Positions 8,663 through 17,402 of a DNA stretch of 64,000 bases are shown in pieces. The position numbers and the translations under genes were made by a program. Origin of the DNA: an uncultured Rothia sp. (GTDB lineage: Bacteria > Actinomycetota > Actinomycetes > Actinomycetales > Micrococcaceae). The notes under the pieces were generated by a model. The model did no database searches and was not told where the DNA came from. It saw nothing but the letters and a program-made list of their open reading frames with translations. The stretch lies in contig NZ_CAKAPD010000008.1 of NCBI RefSeq assembly GCF_916715725.1, positions 1 to 64,000 of the forward strand, written 5' to 3'. Position 1 is the first letter of the stretch; each line of letters opens with the position of its first letter.

Positions 8663-8759
8663 GAGCCGCCGGGGGTATCGTCGCGGATACTCCCGAAAGG
8701 GGCACCTCCCGTGTGTGAGATGGGAGGCGCGCCAGCTCCCGCTGGGGCGGAAGCGGCTC
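8663..8759 (-). ncRNA. Structured 5' leader, candidate riboswitch (possibly Moco RNA)
   Basis: A closing stem GAGCCGC/GCGGCTC (8663-8669 with 8753-8759) encloses three further helices: 8671-8679 with 8686-8694 (one mismatch), CCTCCC/GGGAGG (8705-8710 with 8722-8727), and CCAGC/GCTGG (8732-8736 with 8741-8745). Read on the minus strand, the last is capped by a GNRA tetraloop (GGGA). It lies directly upstream of a molybdenum-cofactor enzyme gene, where Moco riboswitches are known to occur. The GAAA loop (CCC-GAAA-GGG) and a G-U pair favour the plus strand slightly, so strand and class are inferences. Confidence 0.5.
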
Positions 8760-8939
8760 TGTGTATGTATGTTGGTTTATGTGTGTTTTAGGGAAATTCC
8801 CTGTCCGCTTTCAATTTTATAGGACAAAGTGTCAGTCGAGAAAGCTAAGACACGTCATGTTCTGTAATATTTGCATAAAAAATCCGAATTTAAGGAAGAT
8901 TCTCATTTTTCCGCGGTTTATAAGGTCACTCGGGTGTAA

Positions 8940-8979
8940 AAAACCCACCGCAGCCTCAAGAGAGAATGCGGTGGGTTTT
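8940..8979. terminator. Terminator of the CPA2 antiporter gene (bidirectional)
   Basis: AAAACCCACCGCA pairs with TGCGGTGGGTTTT. On the minus strand the stem ends in TTTTTT, about 175 nt past the antiporter stop codon. Confidence 0.75.
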
Positions 8980-9152
8980 GATCATATATGTGGGATGCAT
9001 GTTGGTTTGCAGGGTCTTAACTGCCTGGTATTGTGTGGTTTTATAAAGCTAAACCCACATAAGGTTGGGGTGACTGTAAGCGGGTCCCCCGCTCAAACCG
9101 GTTCATCAACCCAATCTTGAAAGACCGAAGCGCAACCACAGTGTAGCCGAGG

Positions 9153-10652
9153 CTACTTCTCTGCAGAACCCGCAGTCTTAGCAGAGCTCGTAGTCTTCGC
9201 AGAACCGGGCTGAGCATCAGCCGGGGCCTCAGCGTCAGACGGGGTCTCAGCGTCAGACTGGGACTTCAAACGAACCACCGGAATCATGCCCGTGGTCAAC
9301 TTCGTCTGAGCATTACGCTGAGCCTTCAACGCGTTCATCTGCTCCTTACGGCTCGGCTCCTGCTGAACCGGCTGACCAGAGCCAAACGCCTGACGAATAC
9401 CCAACGCCCACAGCGGGAACAGCAGAACCGTCAGCGCGCCACCGGCAACCAGAAGTGACGCCGTGGACTCCTCCAAAAGATCCGAACTGGTCGCAACCTC
9501 CGTCACCGCCACAATAATCGGCAGACCCGCAGCTGAATACAACGCCAACTGCGCCTTCTGTGCGCGAGTAGTCAACCCCGAACGGGTATCGAAGAAATGC
9601 TCCGCCAAAAGAACCGGAACACCACGGCACAGCAAAATACCCACCACCACGGCAAGCAGACCCAAAGGATTAGCCACCACGGCAGACACGTCAATGCCCA
9701 TACCGCTGACCACAAAGAACAGCGGAATCATGAACGTAAAACCAATCACCTCAAGGCGGCGAGTCATCATATGCAACGCCGCCGGAGGAGTCAGGGTACG
9801 TAGAATCAGGCCCGCCGCGAACGCACCCAGCACTGCATCCAAATCAAAGAGAGCAGTGCACATGATCAGGGTCGCCAGCAGGAACATCGCAAGACGCAGA
9901 ACCGTCTGACCGGTCGTATTCGCCTCCGCAGCCATAATCTGACGCAGACCCGGCACATGCGCAAACAGACGATGCGGAATCAGCGCCGTAACAACCGCAA
10001 CCACCATAAACGCCAGCAACACCACAATCGCCATACCCGGCGAACGCGAAGACAGCAACAACGAAATAGCGAAAATCGGCAGAAGCTCACCCACAGCACC
10101 GTGCACCAGCACCGCATTACCCACCGGCGTACCGGCAGCACCGTGAGACTTCAACATCGGCAGCAGCGTGCCCAACGCCGTAGAACTCAGCGCCACGCCC
10201 ACCGCAATATACGTATTCAGCTCATGCGAGAACGACGTAATAACCGCCGCACCCGTCATGCCCAGAGCAAAGCACACCACCCACGTGGCAATAGCGCTAT
10301 AACCCTGACGGCTACGCAATGACGACACGTTAATCTCAAAGCCCGCAATCAAAAAGAGCATGCCCAAGCCCAGCTCCTTCAGCAGCGGGATACCGCCCTC
10401 ACTGCTGGCAAGGTTGAGCATATTCGGGCCAATCAGCAGACCAAAAATGAGCAGGAAAACCACATCAGGGATCTTCTTGCCCGTCAGCCGCGAAAGAATC
10501 GGCGACAGCAACGCAACCAACGTAATCCAGAAAATGGACACAAACTGGCCGCTATCGTGGCTCGACCCTTCCGACAGAGTCGTACCCGAAGCAAGAAGAG
10601 CACCAGAAGCCCCCAAATCCGTCAAGAAAAGCGGGGAAAAAGTCGAAAACAT
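9153..10652 (-). CDS. CPA2-family cation/proton antiporter
   Basis: A 499-residue inner-membrane protein of the Na+/H+ exchanger (PF00999, CPA2) type with about 12-13 helices spanning residues 35-430. Family features include FGLLIGPNML, LGMLFLIAGFEI and the discontinuous-helix segment ALSSTALGTLLPML. It lacks the C-terminal RCK (TrkA-N) domain of KefB/KefC proteins. Instead, residues about 440-499 form a hydrophilic tail rich in Ala, Asp, Ser, Thr and Lys with short repeats (SDAETPSDAEAPADA, SAKTTSSAKTAGSAEK), probably disordered and cytoplasmic. It is expected to exchange K+ or Na+ for protons; the ion is not evident. Confidence 0.85.
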   Translation of the reverse strand: MFSTFSPLFLTDLGASGALLASGTTLSEGSSHDSGQFVSIFWITLVALLSPILSRLTGKKIPDVVFLLIFGLLIGPNMLNLASSEGGIPLLKELGLGMLFLIAGFEINVSSLRSRQGYSAIATWVVCFALGMTGAAVITSFSHELNTYIAVGVALSSTALGTLLPMLKSHGAAGTPVGNAVLVHGAVGELLPIFAISLLLSSRSPGMAIVVLLAFMVVAVVTALIPHRLFAHVPGLRQIMAAEANTTGQTVLRLAMFLLATLIMCTALFDLDAVLGAFAAGLILRTLTPPAALHMMTRRLEVIGFTFMIPLFFVVSGMGIDVSAVVANPLGLLAVVVGILLCRGVPVLLAEHFFDTRSGLTTRAQKAQLALYSAAGLPIIVAVTEVATSSDLLEESTASLLVAGGALTVLLFPLWALGIRQAFGSGQPVQQEPSRKEQMNALKAQRNAQTKLTTGMIPVVRLKSQSDAETPSDAEAPADAQPGSAKTTSSAKTAGSAEK

Positions 10653-11011
10653 AAAACCTCAACGTGGTGTGTGCAGGTGGGGCGTGTTTGGGACAGTAAA
10701 AGGAGCGAAATCATGCTCCCGCGGGATTGCCCCACCTTTAAGAACGTACCAATGGTACACACCCAACCTCGCGCAACAACACTTGAACAGCACGTATCGA
10801 GCGCCTGAACACCGAAAATAACCGCACGAGGAAACCACATGAGAGCAAAACCTCCGCGCCACCACCCGAGCAGCCGTTACACTTAACACCTATGCCAGCG
10901 CATCCGGCTCACACCACCGGACGCGGCAGATACCCCGGCAGGGCACACCCCCTGGCGTAGCCCTAGCAGGGCGCACAGACTCTCAAACACGGCACTACAA
11001 GGAGCGAGGAC
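10653..11011. promoter_or_regulatory. Divergent intergenic region, antiporter / acyltransferase-like gene
   Basis: This 359-nt spacer holds no gene I can support. A small palindrome GTACC-AAT-GGTAC lies at 10746-10758 on the antiporter side, and the ribosome site AAGGAG of the next gene lies just before 11012. Confidence 0.4.
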
Positions 11012-12145
11012 ATGGCAGCAGGGCGCACACAACCCATCCCCACCGTCAGCAGCGGGGCACGCGCCGCCTCCCTCGGAGGCACCCGACGCGACCTCGGGCT
11101 CGACCTCGCCCGCGCCTTCACCGTGCTCAGCCTGCTCATCCCCTTCGGATACTGGCTGCAACTAATCCCGGTGTCCTGGAAATTCTGGATCCCGCAGACC
11201 CTCGTACCTGCAGAACCGCTCTTCGCCGCAATCCTGGGTGCCGCCGCCTGGCGCTACGCCCGCACCGCAAACTTTCCGCAGCTCTTCGCCGGAACCATCG
11301 TGCGATTCCTCGCGCTACTCCTGCTGGGCGTGGCACTCATGCAGGGCATCACCTACCTGCCGCAAGCCGGAGTGACCGTACCGGCGCAGGGCTTCAGCTA
11401 CTCTCTGCCCTTCGACATGCTCGTGCACCTGGCGCTACTCACCCTGCTGACCCTATTCGTCGTGCACCTGCCCCTGTGGGCAATCGCAGTGCTAGCGGTA
11501 GTCACCAGCCCCTTCATTACCTGGACCTACACCCTGCTCATGGACGTAGCCGCCCAGGCAGATGCGTGGACCGCCGTCCAGCTACCCTTCCTCGCAAGCC
11601 ACGGCGTCAACCACGCCCAAAGCGCCCAGCTCATCTGGGTCATGTGCCTGGGCATCATGCTCGTGCGCCTCTACGACAACCTGCAGGCAAAGCTCGCAAT
11701 CCCCGTAGTACTCGCCGTGCTGGCGCTCGCCGTCTACCGCACCTTCAACCCCTACACCGAGCTCGGCTTCCTCAACAGCCCGCAGGTGCTGCTAACCCTA
11801 AACCTCGCGGCAACCCTCTACTTCTGGGCAGAATGCGCGCGCCTGCTCTCCGCACAGGCGGGAATGCTCACCCCCATCGCCCGCCTGGGCCAGATGTCGC
11901 TGAGCGCCTCCATTGTGCTGAGCGGAATCATCATCTACGCAGGCCCCACCATCAAGGCATTCACCGTCGGCGAGCACTACGTCGCCACCGGAGGCTGGGG
12001 CACCGCCGTGTACTGGAGCGCCTTCCTGCTACTCGGCGCTGTTATCGCCCTGGGCTTCTGCATCCTCTGGTCACGCATGGCACGCTCCATTGCCGGACGC
12101 GGCCCCCTGGAGGCGATTCTCGCCCTCATCTCCGGGCGCGGCTAA
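11012..12145 (+). CDS. Polytopic membrane protein, acyltransferase-3/DUF418-like
   Basis: A 377-residue membrane protein with about ten helices. The segment RRDLGLDLARAFTVLSLL at residues 27-45 resembles the RxxGLDxARGxAVL entry of acyltransferase-3, DUF418 and DUF1624 proteins, which transfer acyl groups to cell-surface sugars. The catalytic His of classical acyltransferase-3 proteins is not obvious in the first helix, so the activity is uncertain. The ATG follows an AAGGAG site at a good distance. A strong hairpin follows the stop codon, so it is a single-gene unit. Confidence 0.6.
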   Translation: MAAGRTQPIPTVSSGARAASLGGTRRDLGLDLARAFTVLSLLIPFGYWLQLIPVSWKFWIPQTLVPAEPLFAAILGAAAWRYARTANFPQLFAGTIVRFLALLLLGVALMQGITYLPQAGVTVPAQGFSYSLPFDMLVHLALLTLLTLFVVHLPLWAIAVLAVVTSPFITWTYTLLMDVAAQADAWTAVQLPFLASHGVNHAQSAQLIWVMCLGIMLVRLYDNLQAKLAIPVVLAVLALAVYRTFNPYTELGFLNSPQVLLTLNLAATLYFWAECARLLSAQAGMLTPIARLGQMSLSASIVLSGIIIYAGPTIKAFTVGEHYVATGGWGTAVYWSAFLLLGAVIALGFCILWSRMARSIAGRGPLEAILALISGRG

Positions 12146-12168
12146 CCCAATCTGAACTCGATACGAAA

Positions 12169-12211
12169 GCGACCCCCTCGCCCGCGTTACTGCGCGGGTA
12201 GGGGGGGTCGC
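12169..12211 (+). terminator. GC-rich hairpin after the membrane protein gene
   Basis: GCGACCCCCTCGCCCGCG pairs with CGCGGGTAGGGGGGGTCGC across a short loop, 24 nt after the stop. The T tract is weak, so termination is likely but not textbook. Confidence 0.6.
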
Positions 12212-12257
12212 CTCTATGTGCTCAACATCTGCAACAGAAATACTGCGGGTACGACAA

Positions 12258-12282
12258 AGCCCCGGTCCATAGGACCGGGGCT
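12258..12282 (-). terminator. Terminator of tRNA-Pro
   Basis: AGCCCCGGTCC and GGACCGGGGCT form a perfect 11-bp stem with a three-base loop, followed by TTTG on the minus strand just downstream of the tRNA. Confidence 0.8.
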
Positions 12283-12287
12283 ATCTG

Positions 12288-12361
12288 TCGGGATGACAGG
12301 ATTTGAACCTGCGACCTCGTCGTCCCGAACGACGCGCGCTACCAAGCTGCGCCACATCCCG
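12288..12361 (-). tRNA. tRNA-Pro (anticodon CGG)
   Basis: The 74-nt minus-strand sequence folds as a full cloverleaf: acceptor stem CGGGATG/CATCCCG, D arm GCGCAGCTTGGTAGCGC, anticodon stem CGTCG/CGACG with loop TTCGGGA (anticodon CGG), and T arm with GGTTCAAATCC. The CCA end is not encoded; the discriminator is A. It decodes CCG. Confidence 0.95.
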
Positions 12362-12470
12362 ATGTTTACCTATCAGCGAATACCGTAGGCAACTCACCTA
12401 GGATAACCCAAAAAAATTCAGAACGCAACACAACGGCACACCACCGGTCGGGGAGAGGCAAATAAAGTTC

Positions 12471-14333
12471 CTAGGCTTCAGCCTCCTGAACCTGATTCAG
12501 CTCATCCCAGGAGGCGTACATCGCCGCAAAACGACCGCCGGAGGCAATCAGTTGCTGCGGGGAGCCATCCTCCACCACGGACCCCTCATGAATCACCAGC
12601 ACACGATCAGCACCCAAAACCGTCGAGAGGCGATGCGCAATCACCAGCGCCGTACGCCCCGCCAACACGGTACGCAGCGCCGCCTGCACCGCACGCTCAC
12701 TCGGAATATCCAGCGAAGCCGTCGCCTCATCCAGAATCAGCACCCGCGGATTCGCCAAGAACACGCGAGCAAAGGACACCAGCTGACGCTGACCCGCCGA
12801 CAGAGTAATACCGCCACGACCCAGCTGCGACTCGTAGCCGTCACGCAGACGCTCGATGAACGCATCAGCGCCCACCGCCTTCGCGGCAGCCTTCACCTGC
12901 TCATCGGTCGCCTGCGGGTTGCCCATGCGGATATTCTCCAGAATCGACGCGGAGAACAGGAACACTTCCTGAGTCAGCATGAGAACCTCACGGCGCAGTT
13001 GCACGTCCGCCAGCTGGCGAACATCCACGCCGTCAATACGCACCTGACCGGAGGAAACATCGTAAAAACGAGCCACCAGCTTAGCGATAGTAGACTTGCC
13101 GGCACCCGTAGCACCCACTAGCGCCACGGTCGTGCCCGGCTCAATGCGCAGGGTCGTCTCCTTCAGCGCGTGACGGTCTGAGGTGTACCCAAAGACCGCC
13201 GAATCCAGCTCCACCAGGGCACCCTGAACCTTGCTGGACGCGCCCTCAGTGGTACCGTTAGCAGACTCTACAGCGCGCTCATGCGGATGCTCCGGCTCAG
13301 CAACCTCCGGCTCCTCAGCCAAGAACGACGAGAGCTTCTCCAACGCGGACATCGCCGACTGGAACATGTTGTAGAACTCAGAGAGCTGCATGACCGGCTC
13401 AAACACGCGGTTCGCATAAATCACCAGCGCCAGCAGGGTACCAATCTGCATGGTGCCGCCCAGCACCGCATAACCACCCAGTACCAGCGCACCGGCAATA
13501 AACACATTGCCCAAAAGCATCAGCACGGGCGAGTAGATGCCGAAAATCTTAATCGAATCCATCACCGCCAGGCGGTAACGCTCCGACGCCTGAGCGTACT
13601 CAGTGCGCATCTGCGCCTCCGCACCAAACGCCTTCACCGCACGGATACCCGTAAAAGTCTCCACAAAACGGCTCGTTAGATGCGCAGACTCGGTACGCAT
13701 CGTGCGGAAAACCGGCACAGCCGTCTTCTGGAACCAGCGCGTCAAGAAGTAAATCGGCACGCCCATGACCAGCATGAACAGACCGATACGCCAATCCAGC
13801 AGGAAAATAGCGACCGCAGAAATCACCATGGACAGCAGCGTAATCGCCAGCTGGCTAATACCGCTGTCCAAGAAGCTACGGACCGTATCAATATCGCTGG
13901 TCAGACGCGAAATAACCTTGCCCGAGGTGTAACGCTCATGGAACGACACACTCAGCGACTGCGCGTGACGGAACACCCGCTTACGCAGGTACACCACCAC
14001 GCCCAGCGACACACGCACCGTGTACGCCACGTTGACCCACGAGAATATCGCGGTCACCGCCGTAGCCGCCACAAAAAACACCAGCAGGGTCAGCAGGACA
14101 GAAGCATCACCCTGCTTGAGCGGCTCAATCGAACTATCCAGGACGCGGGCAATCAGAATCGGTGCAATCGCTGAGGAACCCGACACCAAAAGCACCGAAA
14201 TAATCGACAGTGCCAACGCCCCACGATGCGGGCGCAACATCTGACGCAGCAGAGCCATCGAGCGTTCACGGGTTTCCGCGCGCTCCTGCGGGGTCATCTG
14301 CTCCCGCGGCTCCGCCGGACGATGATGGGCCAT
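12471..14333 (-). CDS. ABC exporter half-transporter, catalytically complete subunit
   Basis: A 620-residue half ABC exporter: a six-helix type IV transmembrane domain (residues about 35-325) and an ATPase domain (about 360-600). Visible motifs are Walker A GATGAGKST, signature LSAGQRQ, Walker B RVLILDEATASLD with the catalytic Glu, and switch His in IAHRLST. It overlaps the preceding half-transporter gene by one base (TAATG), so both are probably translated together and form a heterodimer. Such pairs in actinobacteria export lipids or drugs; the substrate is unknown. It is the last gene of the ponA operon. Confidence 0.88.
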   Translation of the reverse strand: MAHHRPAEPREQMTPQERAETRERSMALLRQMLRPHRGALALSIISVLLVSGSSAIAPILIARVLDSSIEPLKQGDASVLLTLLVFFVAATAVTAIFSWVNVAYTVRVSLGVVVYLRKRVFRHAQSLSVSFHERYTSGKVISRLTSDIDTVRSFLDSGISQLAITLLSMVISAVAIFLLDWRIGLFMLVMGVPIYFLTRWFQKTAVPVFRTMRTESAHLTSRFVETFTGIRAVKAFGAEAQMRTEYAQASERYRLAVMDSIKIFGIYSPVLMLLGNVFIAGALVLGGYAVLGGTMQIGTLLALVIYANRVFEPVMQLSEFYNMFQSAMSALEKLSSFLAEEPEVAEPEHPHERAVESANGTTEGASSKVQGALVELDSAVFGYTSDRHALKETTLRIEPGTTVALVGATGAGKSTIAKLVARFYDVSSGQVRIDGVDVRQLADVQLRREVLMLTQEVFLFSASILENIRMGNPQATDEQVKAAAKAVGADAFIERLRDGYESQLGRGGITLSAGQRQLVSFARVFLANPRVLILDEATASLDIPSERAVQAALRTVLAGRTALVIAHRLSTVLGADRVLVIHEGSVVEDGSPQQLIASGGRFAAMYASWDELNQVQEAEA

Positions 14334-16360
14334 TAGCCCTCCTCCATCGTCATCAGCTGGCGGTACTGCTCCGAAGAATCCATCAGCTCAGCGTGAGTAC
14401 CCTCAGCCACCACGGCACCATCAACCATCAGTAGCACACGGTCCGCCAGAGCCACCGTGGAGGGGCGGTGCGCCGTCAGCAGGGTAGTGGCACCGCCCAG
14501 GCCCTCCAAGCCCTCACGCAGGCCGGTGATAATACGTTCCTCGGTGTTCACGTCTAGCGCCGAGAACGGGTCATCCAGCAGTAGCACGGAGGGGCGCTTT
14601 GCTAGGGCGCGCGCCAAGGACAGGCGCTGACGCTGACCACCGGACAGGCTCATGCCTTCCTCACCAATGACGGTATCCAGACCCTGCGGAAGCTCCGCCA
14701 CGAAATCGCACGCAGCCAGCTGCAGCGCGGTGTTCAGGGTCGCCTCCAGCTCTTCCTGGCTCGGGTAGTCCTCATCCTCGGTGCCGCGCTCGTACTGCTC
14801 GGCAACGCCCATCAGCACGTTCTCACGGACCGTGCCGGAGAAGAGCACCGCCTCCTCAAAGACGAACGCGGTCTGGGCGCGTACCTCCTCAACGGACATA
14901 TCGGCGGTATCGCGGGTGCCGAAACGTAGGGAACCGGAGGTCGGCTCGTAGAAACGCGGAACCAGCGAGAGCACGGTAGACTTGCCACTGCCGGTTGCAC
15001 CAACCAGCGCCAGAATCTCACCGGGGAAGACCTTGAAGTTCACGTCCTTCAGCACAGACACCTCGGGTGCCTTAACCGCAGAGTTTGCCTCAACAGCAGG
15101 CTCGGCAGGGGCCTCGGCTGCGTCGTAGCTGAACTGAACGTGATCGAAAGCGACAGATACTGCGCCACCGCTGGGGTACTGCATAGTTTCCTTCCCGGAG
15201 CCGTCCTCGGCAGACACTCCAGCTACTGTTGACGAATCAGAAGCACCCAGCGGATGCACGGGCTCAGACACAGCCCCGGAGCCACGAACCAGCGGCACGG
15301 CCTCAAAGCCGGGCTCGTCCATGACCTCGTTGTGGCGTTCGAGCGCCACCTTATAGCTCAAATAGGCAGACATCAGCGCGGTCGAGCGCGTCACGTGGCT
15401 GAGCACGGTCGTCTGCACCGCAAAGTAGGCGGTCATCGCGCCCAGGCTCAAGGTGCCCGCCGCAACCTGCGAAGCGCCCACAGCCAGCGCCACCGCTGTG
15501 GAGACACCCACAATCAGGCCCTGGTACAGGGTAACGCGAGCCACCAGCATCGACCTGCCGTACTCGCGTACCTGCAGGGCATCAACCGACTCGGAATATT
15601 CCTGAATCTGCTCGGGGGAGCGGCCCAGCGCCTTAATCACGCGGATACCGCGCACCGACTCCTCAATACGGGTGGAGAGGTCGCCCGTCATCTGCTGAAT
15701 CTCATGCGAGGCGCGGTAGTACTTGCGGGTGAAGTTCACCAGCGACAGCACCAGAATCGGCACGGTCACCACGAACACCAGCGCCAGGGACGGCGAGGAA
15801 CGCAGCATGAAGAAGCCACCGACCAGGAACATCACCACAATAGTCAGCAGCTGCACAATACCGAAGGACAGCCAGCGGCGAATCGTACCCAAATCGCTCA
15901 TGGAACGGGTCAGCAACTGACCGGACGGCCAGCGATCCAGCAGAGAAAGCGGGGCGCTGAGCAGCCGGTCAAAGAAGTTCATGCGCATGGACAGCTCAAT
16001 CGTGGAGGTCGGGTCCACAATCAGCCAGCGCCTCCAATACATGAAGGAGGCGTGCGCAATACCCAGCAGAAGCACCAGGCCACCGGCAATCCAGATGGCG
16101 CTTTCAGTGGTGCTCTGCGAGAGATGATCCACGATAATCTGCAGCATCTGCGGGATGGCAATCTCGAGGGCACCGGCGCCGAACGCCACGAGCAGACCCA
16201 CACCCCAGCGCACACGAATCGGACGCGCATAAGCCGCCAGGGTGCGCGGGGCGCGTTGACCGTGCGCGTAGTCAATTGGGTCGGGGGTCGGCTCGCTCGC
16301 GGTCTCCAGGAAGGGATTGCGGCGGCGCTTAGCCGTGCGTGCTGTAGAGGCCTCAGGCAT
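14333..16360 (-). CDS. ABC exporter half-transporter, subunit with degenerate ATP site
   Basis: A 675-residue half ABC exporter with a transmembrane domain (about residues 40-330) and an ATPase domain. Walker A is GATGSGKST and the signature LSGGQRQRLSLARAL, but the residue after Walker B is Asp (LLLDDPFSALD) where the catalytic Glu is expected. That replacement is typical of one partner in heterodimeric exporters such as TM287/288. A linker of about 80 residues, rich in Ala, Glu, Ser and Gly, separates the two domains and is longer than usual. The start overlaps the stop of the metallophosphoesterase gene by one base. Confidence 0.88.
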   Translation of the reverse strand: MPEASTARTAKRRRNPFLETASEPTPDPIDYAHGQRAPRTLAAYARPIRVRWGVGLLVAFGAGALEIAIPQMLQIIVDHLSQSTTESAIWIAGGLVLLLGIAHASFMYWRRWLIVDPTSTIELSMRMNFFDRLLSAPLSLLDRWPSGQLLTRSMSDLGTIRRWLSFGIVQLLTIVVMFLVGGFFMLRSSPSLALVFVVTVPILVLSLVNFTRKYYRASHEIQQMTGDLSTRIEESVRGIRVIKALGRSPEQIQEYSESVDALQVREYGRSMLVARVTLYQGLIVGVSTAVALAVGASQVAAGTLSLGAMTAYFAVQTTVLSHVTRSTALMSAYLSYKVALERHNEVMDEPGFEAVPLVRGSGAVSEPVHPLGASDSSTVAGVSAEDGSGKETMQYPSGGAVSVAFDHVQFSYDAAEAPAEPAVEANSAVKAPEVSVLKDVNFKVFPGEILALVGATGSGKSTVLSLVPRFYEPTSGSLRFGTRDTADMSVEEVRAQTAFVFEEAVLFSGTVRENVLMGVAEQYERGTEDEDYPSQEELEATLNTALQLAACDFVAELPQGLDTVIGEEGMSLSGGQRQRLSLARALAKRPSVLLLDDPFSALDVNTEERIITGLREGLEGLGGATTLLTAHRPSTVALADRVLLMVDGAVVAEGTHAELMDSSEQYRQLMTMEEG

Positions 16361-17379
16361 TAGCGGCGACCACCTGCCGAAGCGGCGGTAGGCTGCTCCT
16401 TATCGCAAGCCGTGAGGGTCACCAGAATCGCCTCCGGCGGGCAGAACAGACGCACCGGAGCAAAACGAGAAGTACCCAGACCGGCAGAAACCTGAACCGG
16501 AACACCGGACTGCTCGCTCACGCCCTTCGCACGCGAAGGCGGCAAATCGCAGTTACTGACCAGGGCGTGACCGCCGGGCAGGCAGACCTGACCGCCGTGC
16601 GTATGGCCGGCAAAAATAGCCTGTGCGCCATCCTGTACGAAACGGTACAGGGTACGCATGTAGGGGGCGTGCGCCACGCCAATACGGACGCTCGGCTCGT
16701 CCCCCTCATCGAAGGCACCGGGGGCGAAACCGGGGTGCTCATCGTAGCGCAGGTGCGGGTCATCCACACCGGAGAACTCCAGACGCAGACCCTTGAGGTT
16801 CAGCGTGTCGTAGCGGTTGACCAGGCCCGTCCAACCGCGCGACTCGAAGGCGTCGTGCATCCGCTCAATGGGCAGTGCTACGCGCGAGCCCTCCTCAATC
16901 ATCTGCGGGGTGCGCGGCTGCCACAGGTAGCGTGCCGGGTTCTTGAAGACGGGCGCGAAATAGCAATTCGAGCCGGGCACAAACACACCGGGGAAGTCCA
17001 TGAGCGGGTCGAGCGCCTCCAACAGCGGCTCCATACCGCCCACGTGAGAGAGGTTGTCGCCCGTGTTCATGACCAGATCCGGCTCCAGGGCAGCCAGCGA
17101 GTGCATGAACTCGGTTTTCTTCCGCTGCCCCGGAATCATGTGCATATCCGAGATGTGCAGAATCCTGAAGTCGGGGCTACCGGCAGGCAGCACCGGCAGG
17201 GACTCGGTGCGGAGCTGAAAATTATTCAGTTCAATAAAGTGCCCGTACGCCGCCGTGGCGGCCCCCAACGCTGCAGTGGCGGCTACCGCCCCCGCCACCT
17301 TCTTCAGGAGTGGGGAGGAGCCGCGTGCGCCGGGGACCGCCACGGGGACGCGGGCGTTGACTGCGTTTTCACACATCAT
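16360..17379 (-). CDS. Membrane-anchored metallophosphoesterase, Rv3683/YkuE-like
   Basis: A 339-residue protein with an N-terminal hydrophobic helix (VAGAVAATAALGAATAAYG) likely anchoring it in the membrane, followed by a calcineurin-like phosphoesterase domain. Metal motifs are DMH (ISDMHMI), GDN (NTGDNLSH), a modified GNH (PGSNCYF), H in VAHAPY and GHTHGGQ. In the canonical fold the third motif is GNHD; here it is GSN followed by Cys. It lies 20 bp after ponA, the same pairing as ponA2-Rv3683 in M. tuberculosis, suggesting an envelope role. ATG 17379 fits the AAAGGCG ribosome site better than the TTG codon before it. Confidence 0.82.
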   Translation of the reverse strand: MMCENAVNARVPVAVPGARGSSPLLKKVAGAVAATAALGAATAAYGHFIELNNFQLRTESLPVLPAGSPDFRILHISDMHMIPGQRKKTEFMHSLAALEPDLVMNTGDNLSHVGGMEPLLEALDPLMDFPGVFVPGSNCYFAPVFKNPARYLWQPRTPQMIEEGSRVALPIERMHDAFESRGWTGLVNRYDTLNLKGLRLEFSGVDDPHLRYDEHPGFAPGAFDEGDEPSVRIGVAHAPYMRTLYRFVQDGAQAIFAGHTHGGQVCLPGGHALVSNCDLPPSRAKGVSEQSGVPVQVSAGLGTSRFAPVRLFCPPEAILVTLTACDKEQPTAASAGGRR

Positions 17380-17402
17380 CAATCGCCTTTCAGACCTCAG
17401 CC

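Larger units (their letters stand above)
8543..9152. promoter_or_regulatory. Leader and promoter region of the molybdenum enzyme, plus shared terminator
   Basis: This 610-nt gap carries, on the minus strand, the structured leader (8663-8759), an 8-codon mini-ORF (8615-8641) and an AT-rich upstream stretch (8760-8935) likely to contain the promoter. A bidirectional terminator lies at 8940-8979. Apart from the mini-ORF I see no gene here; the open frame at 8761-9120 has no ribosome site or family resemblance. Confidence 0.6.

Noticed and set aside
8761..9120. 119-codon frame in the spacer left of the antiporter
   Set aside because: Runs across a clear terminator hairpin and has no coding signature.
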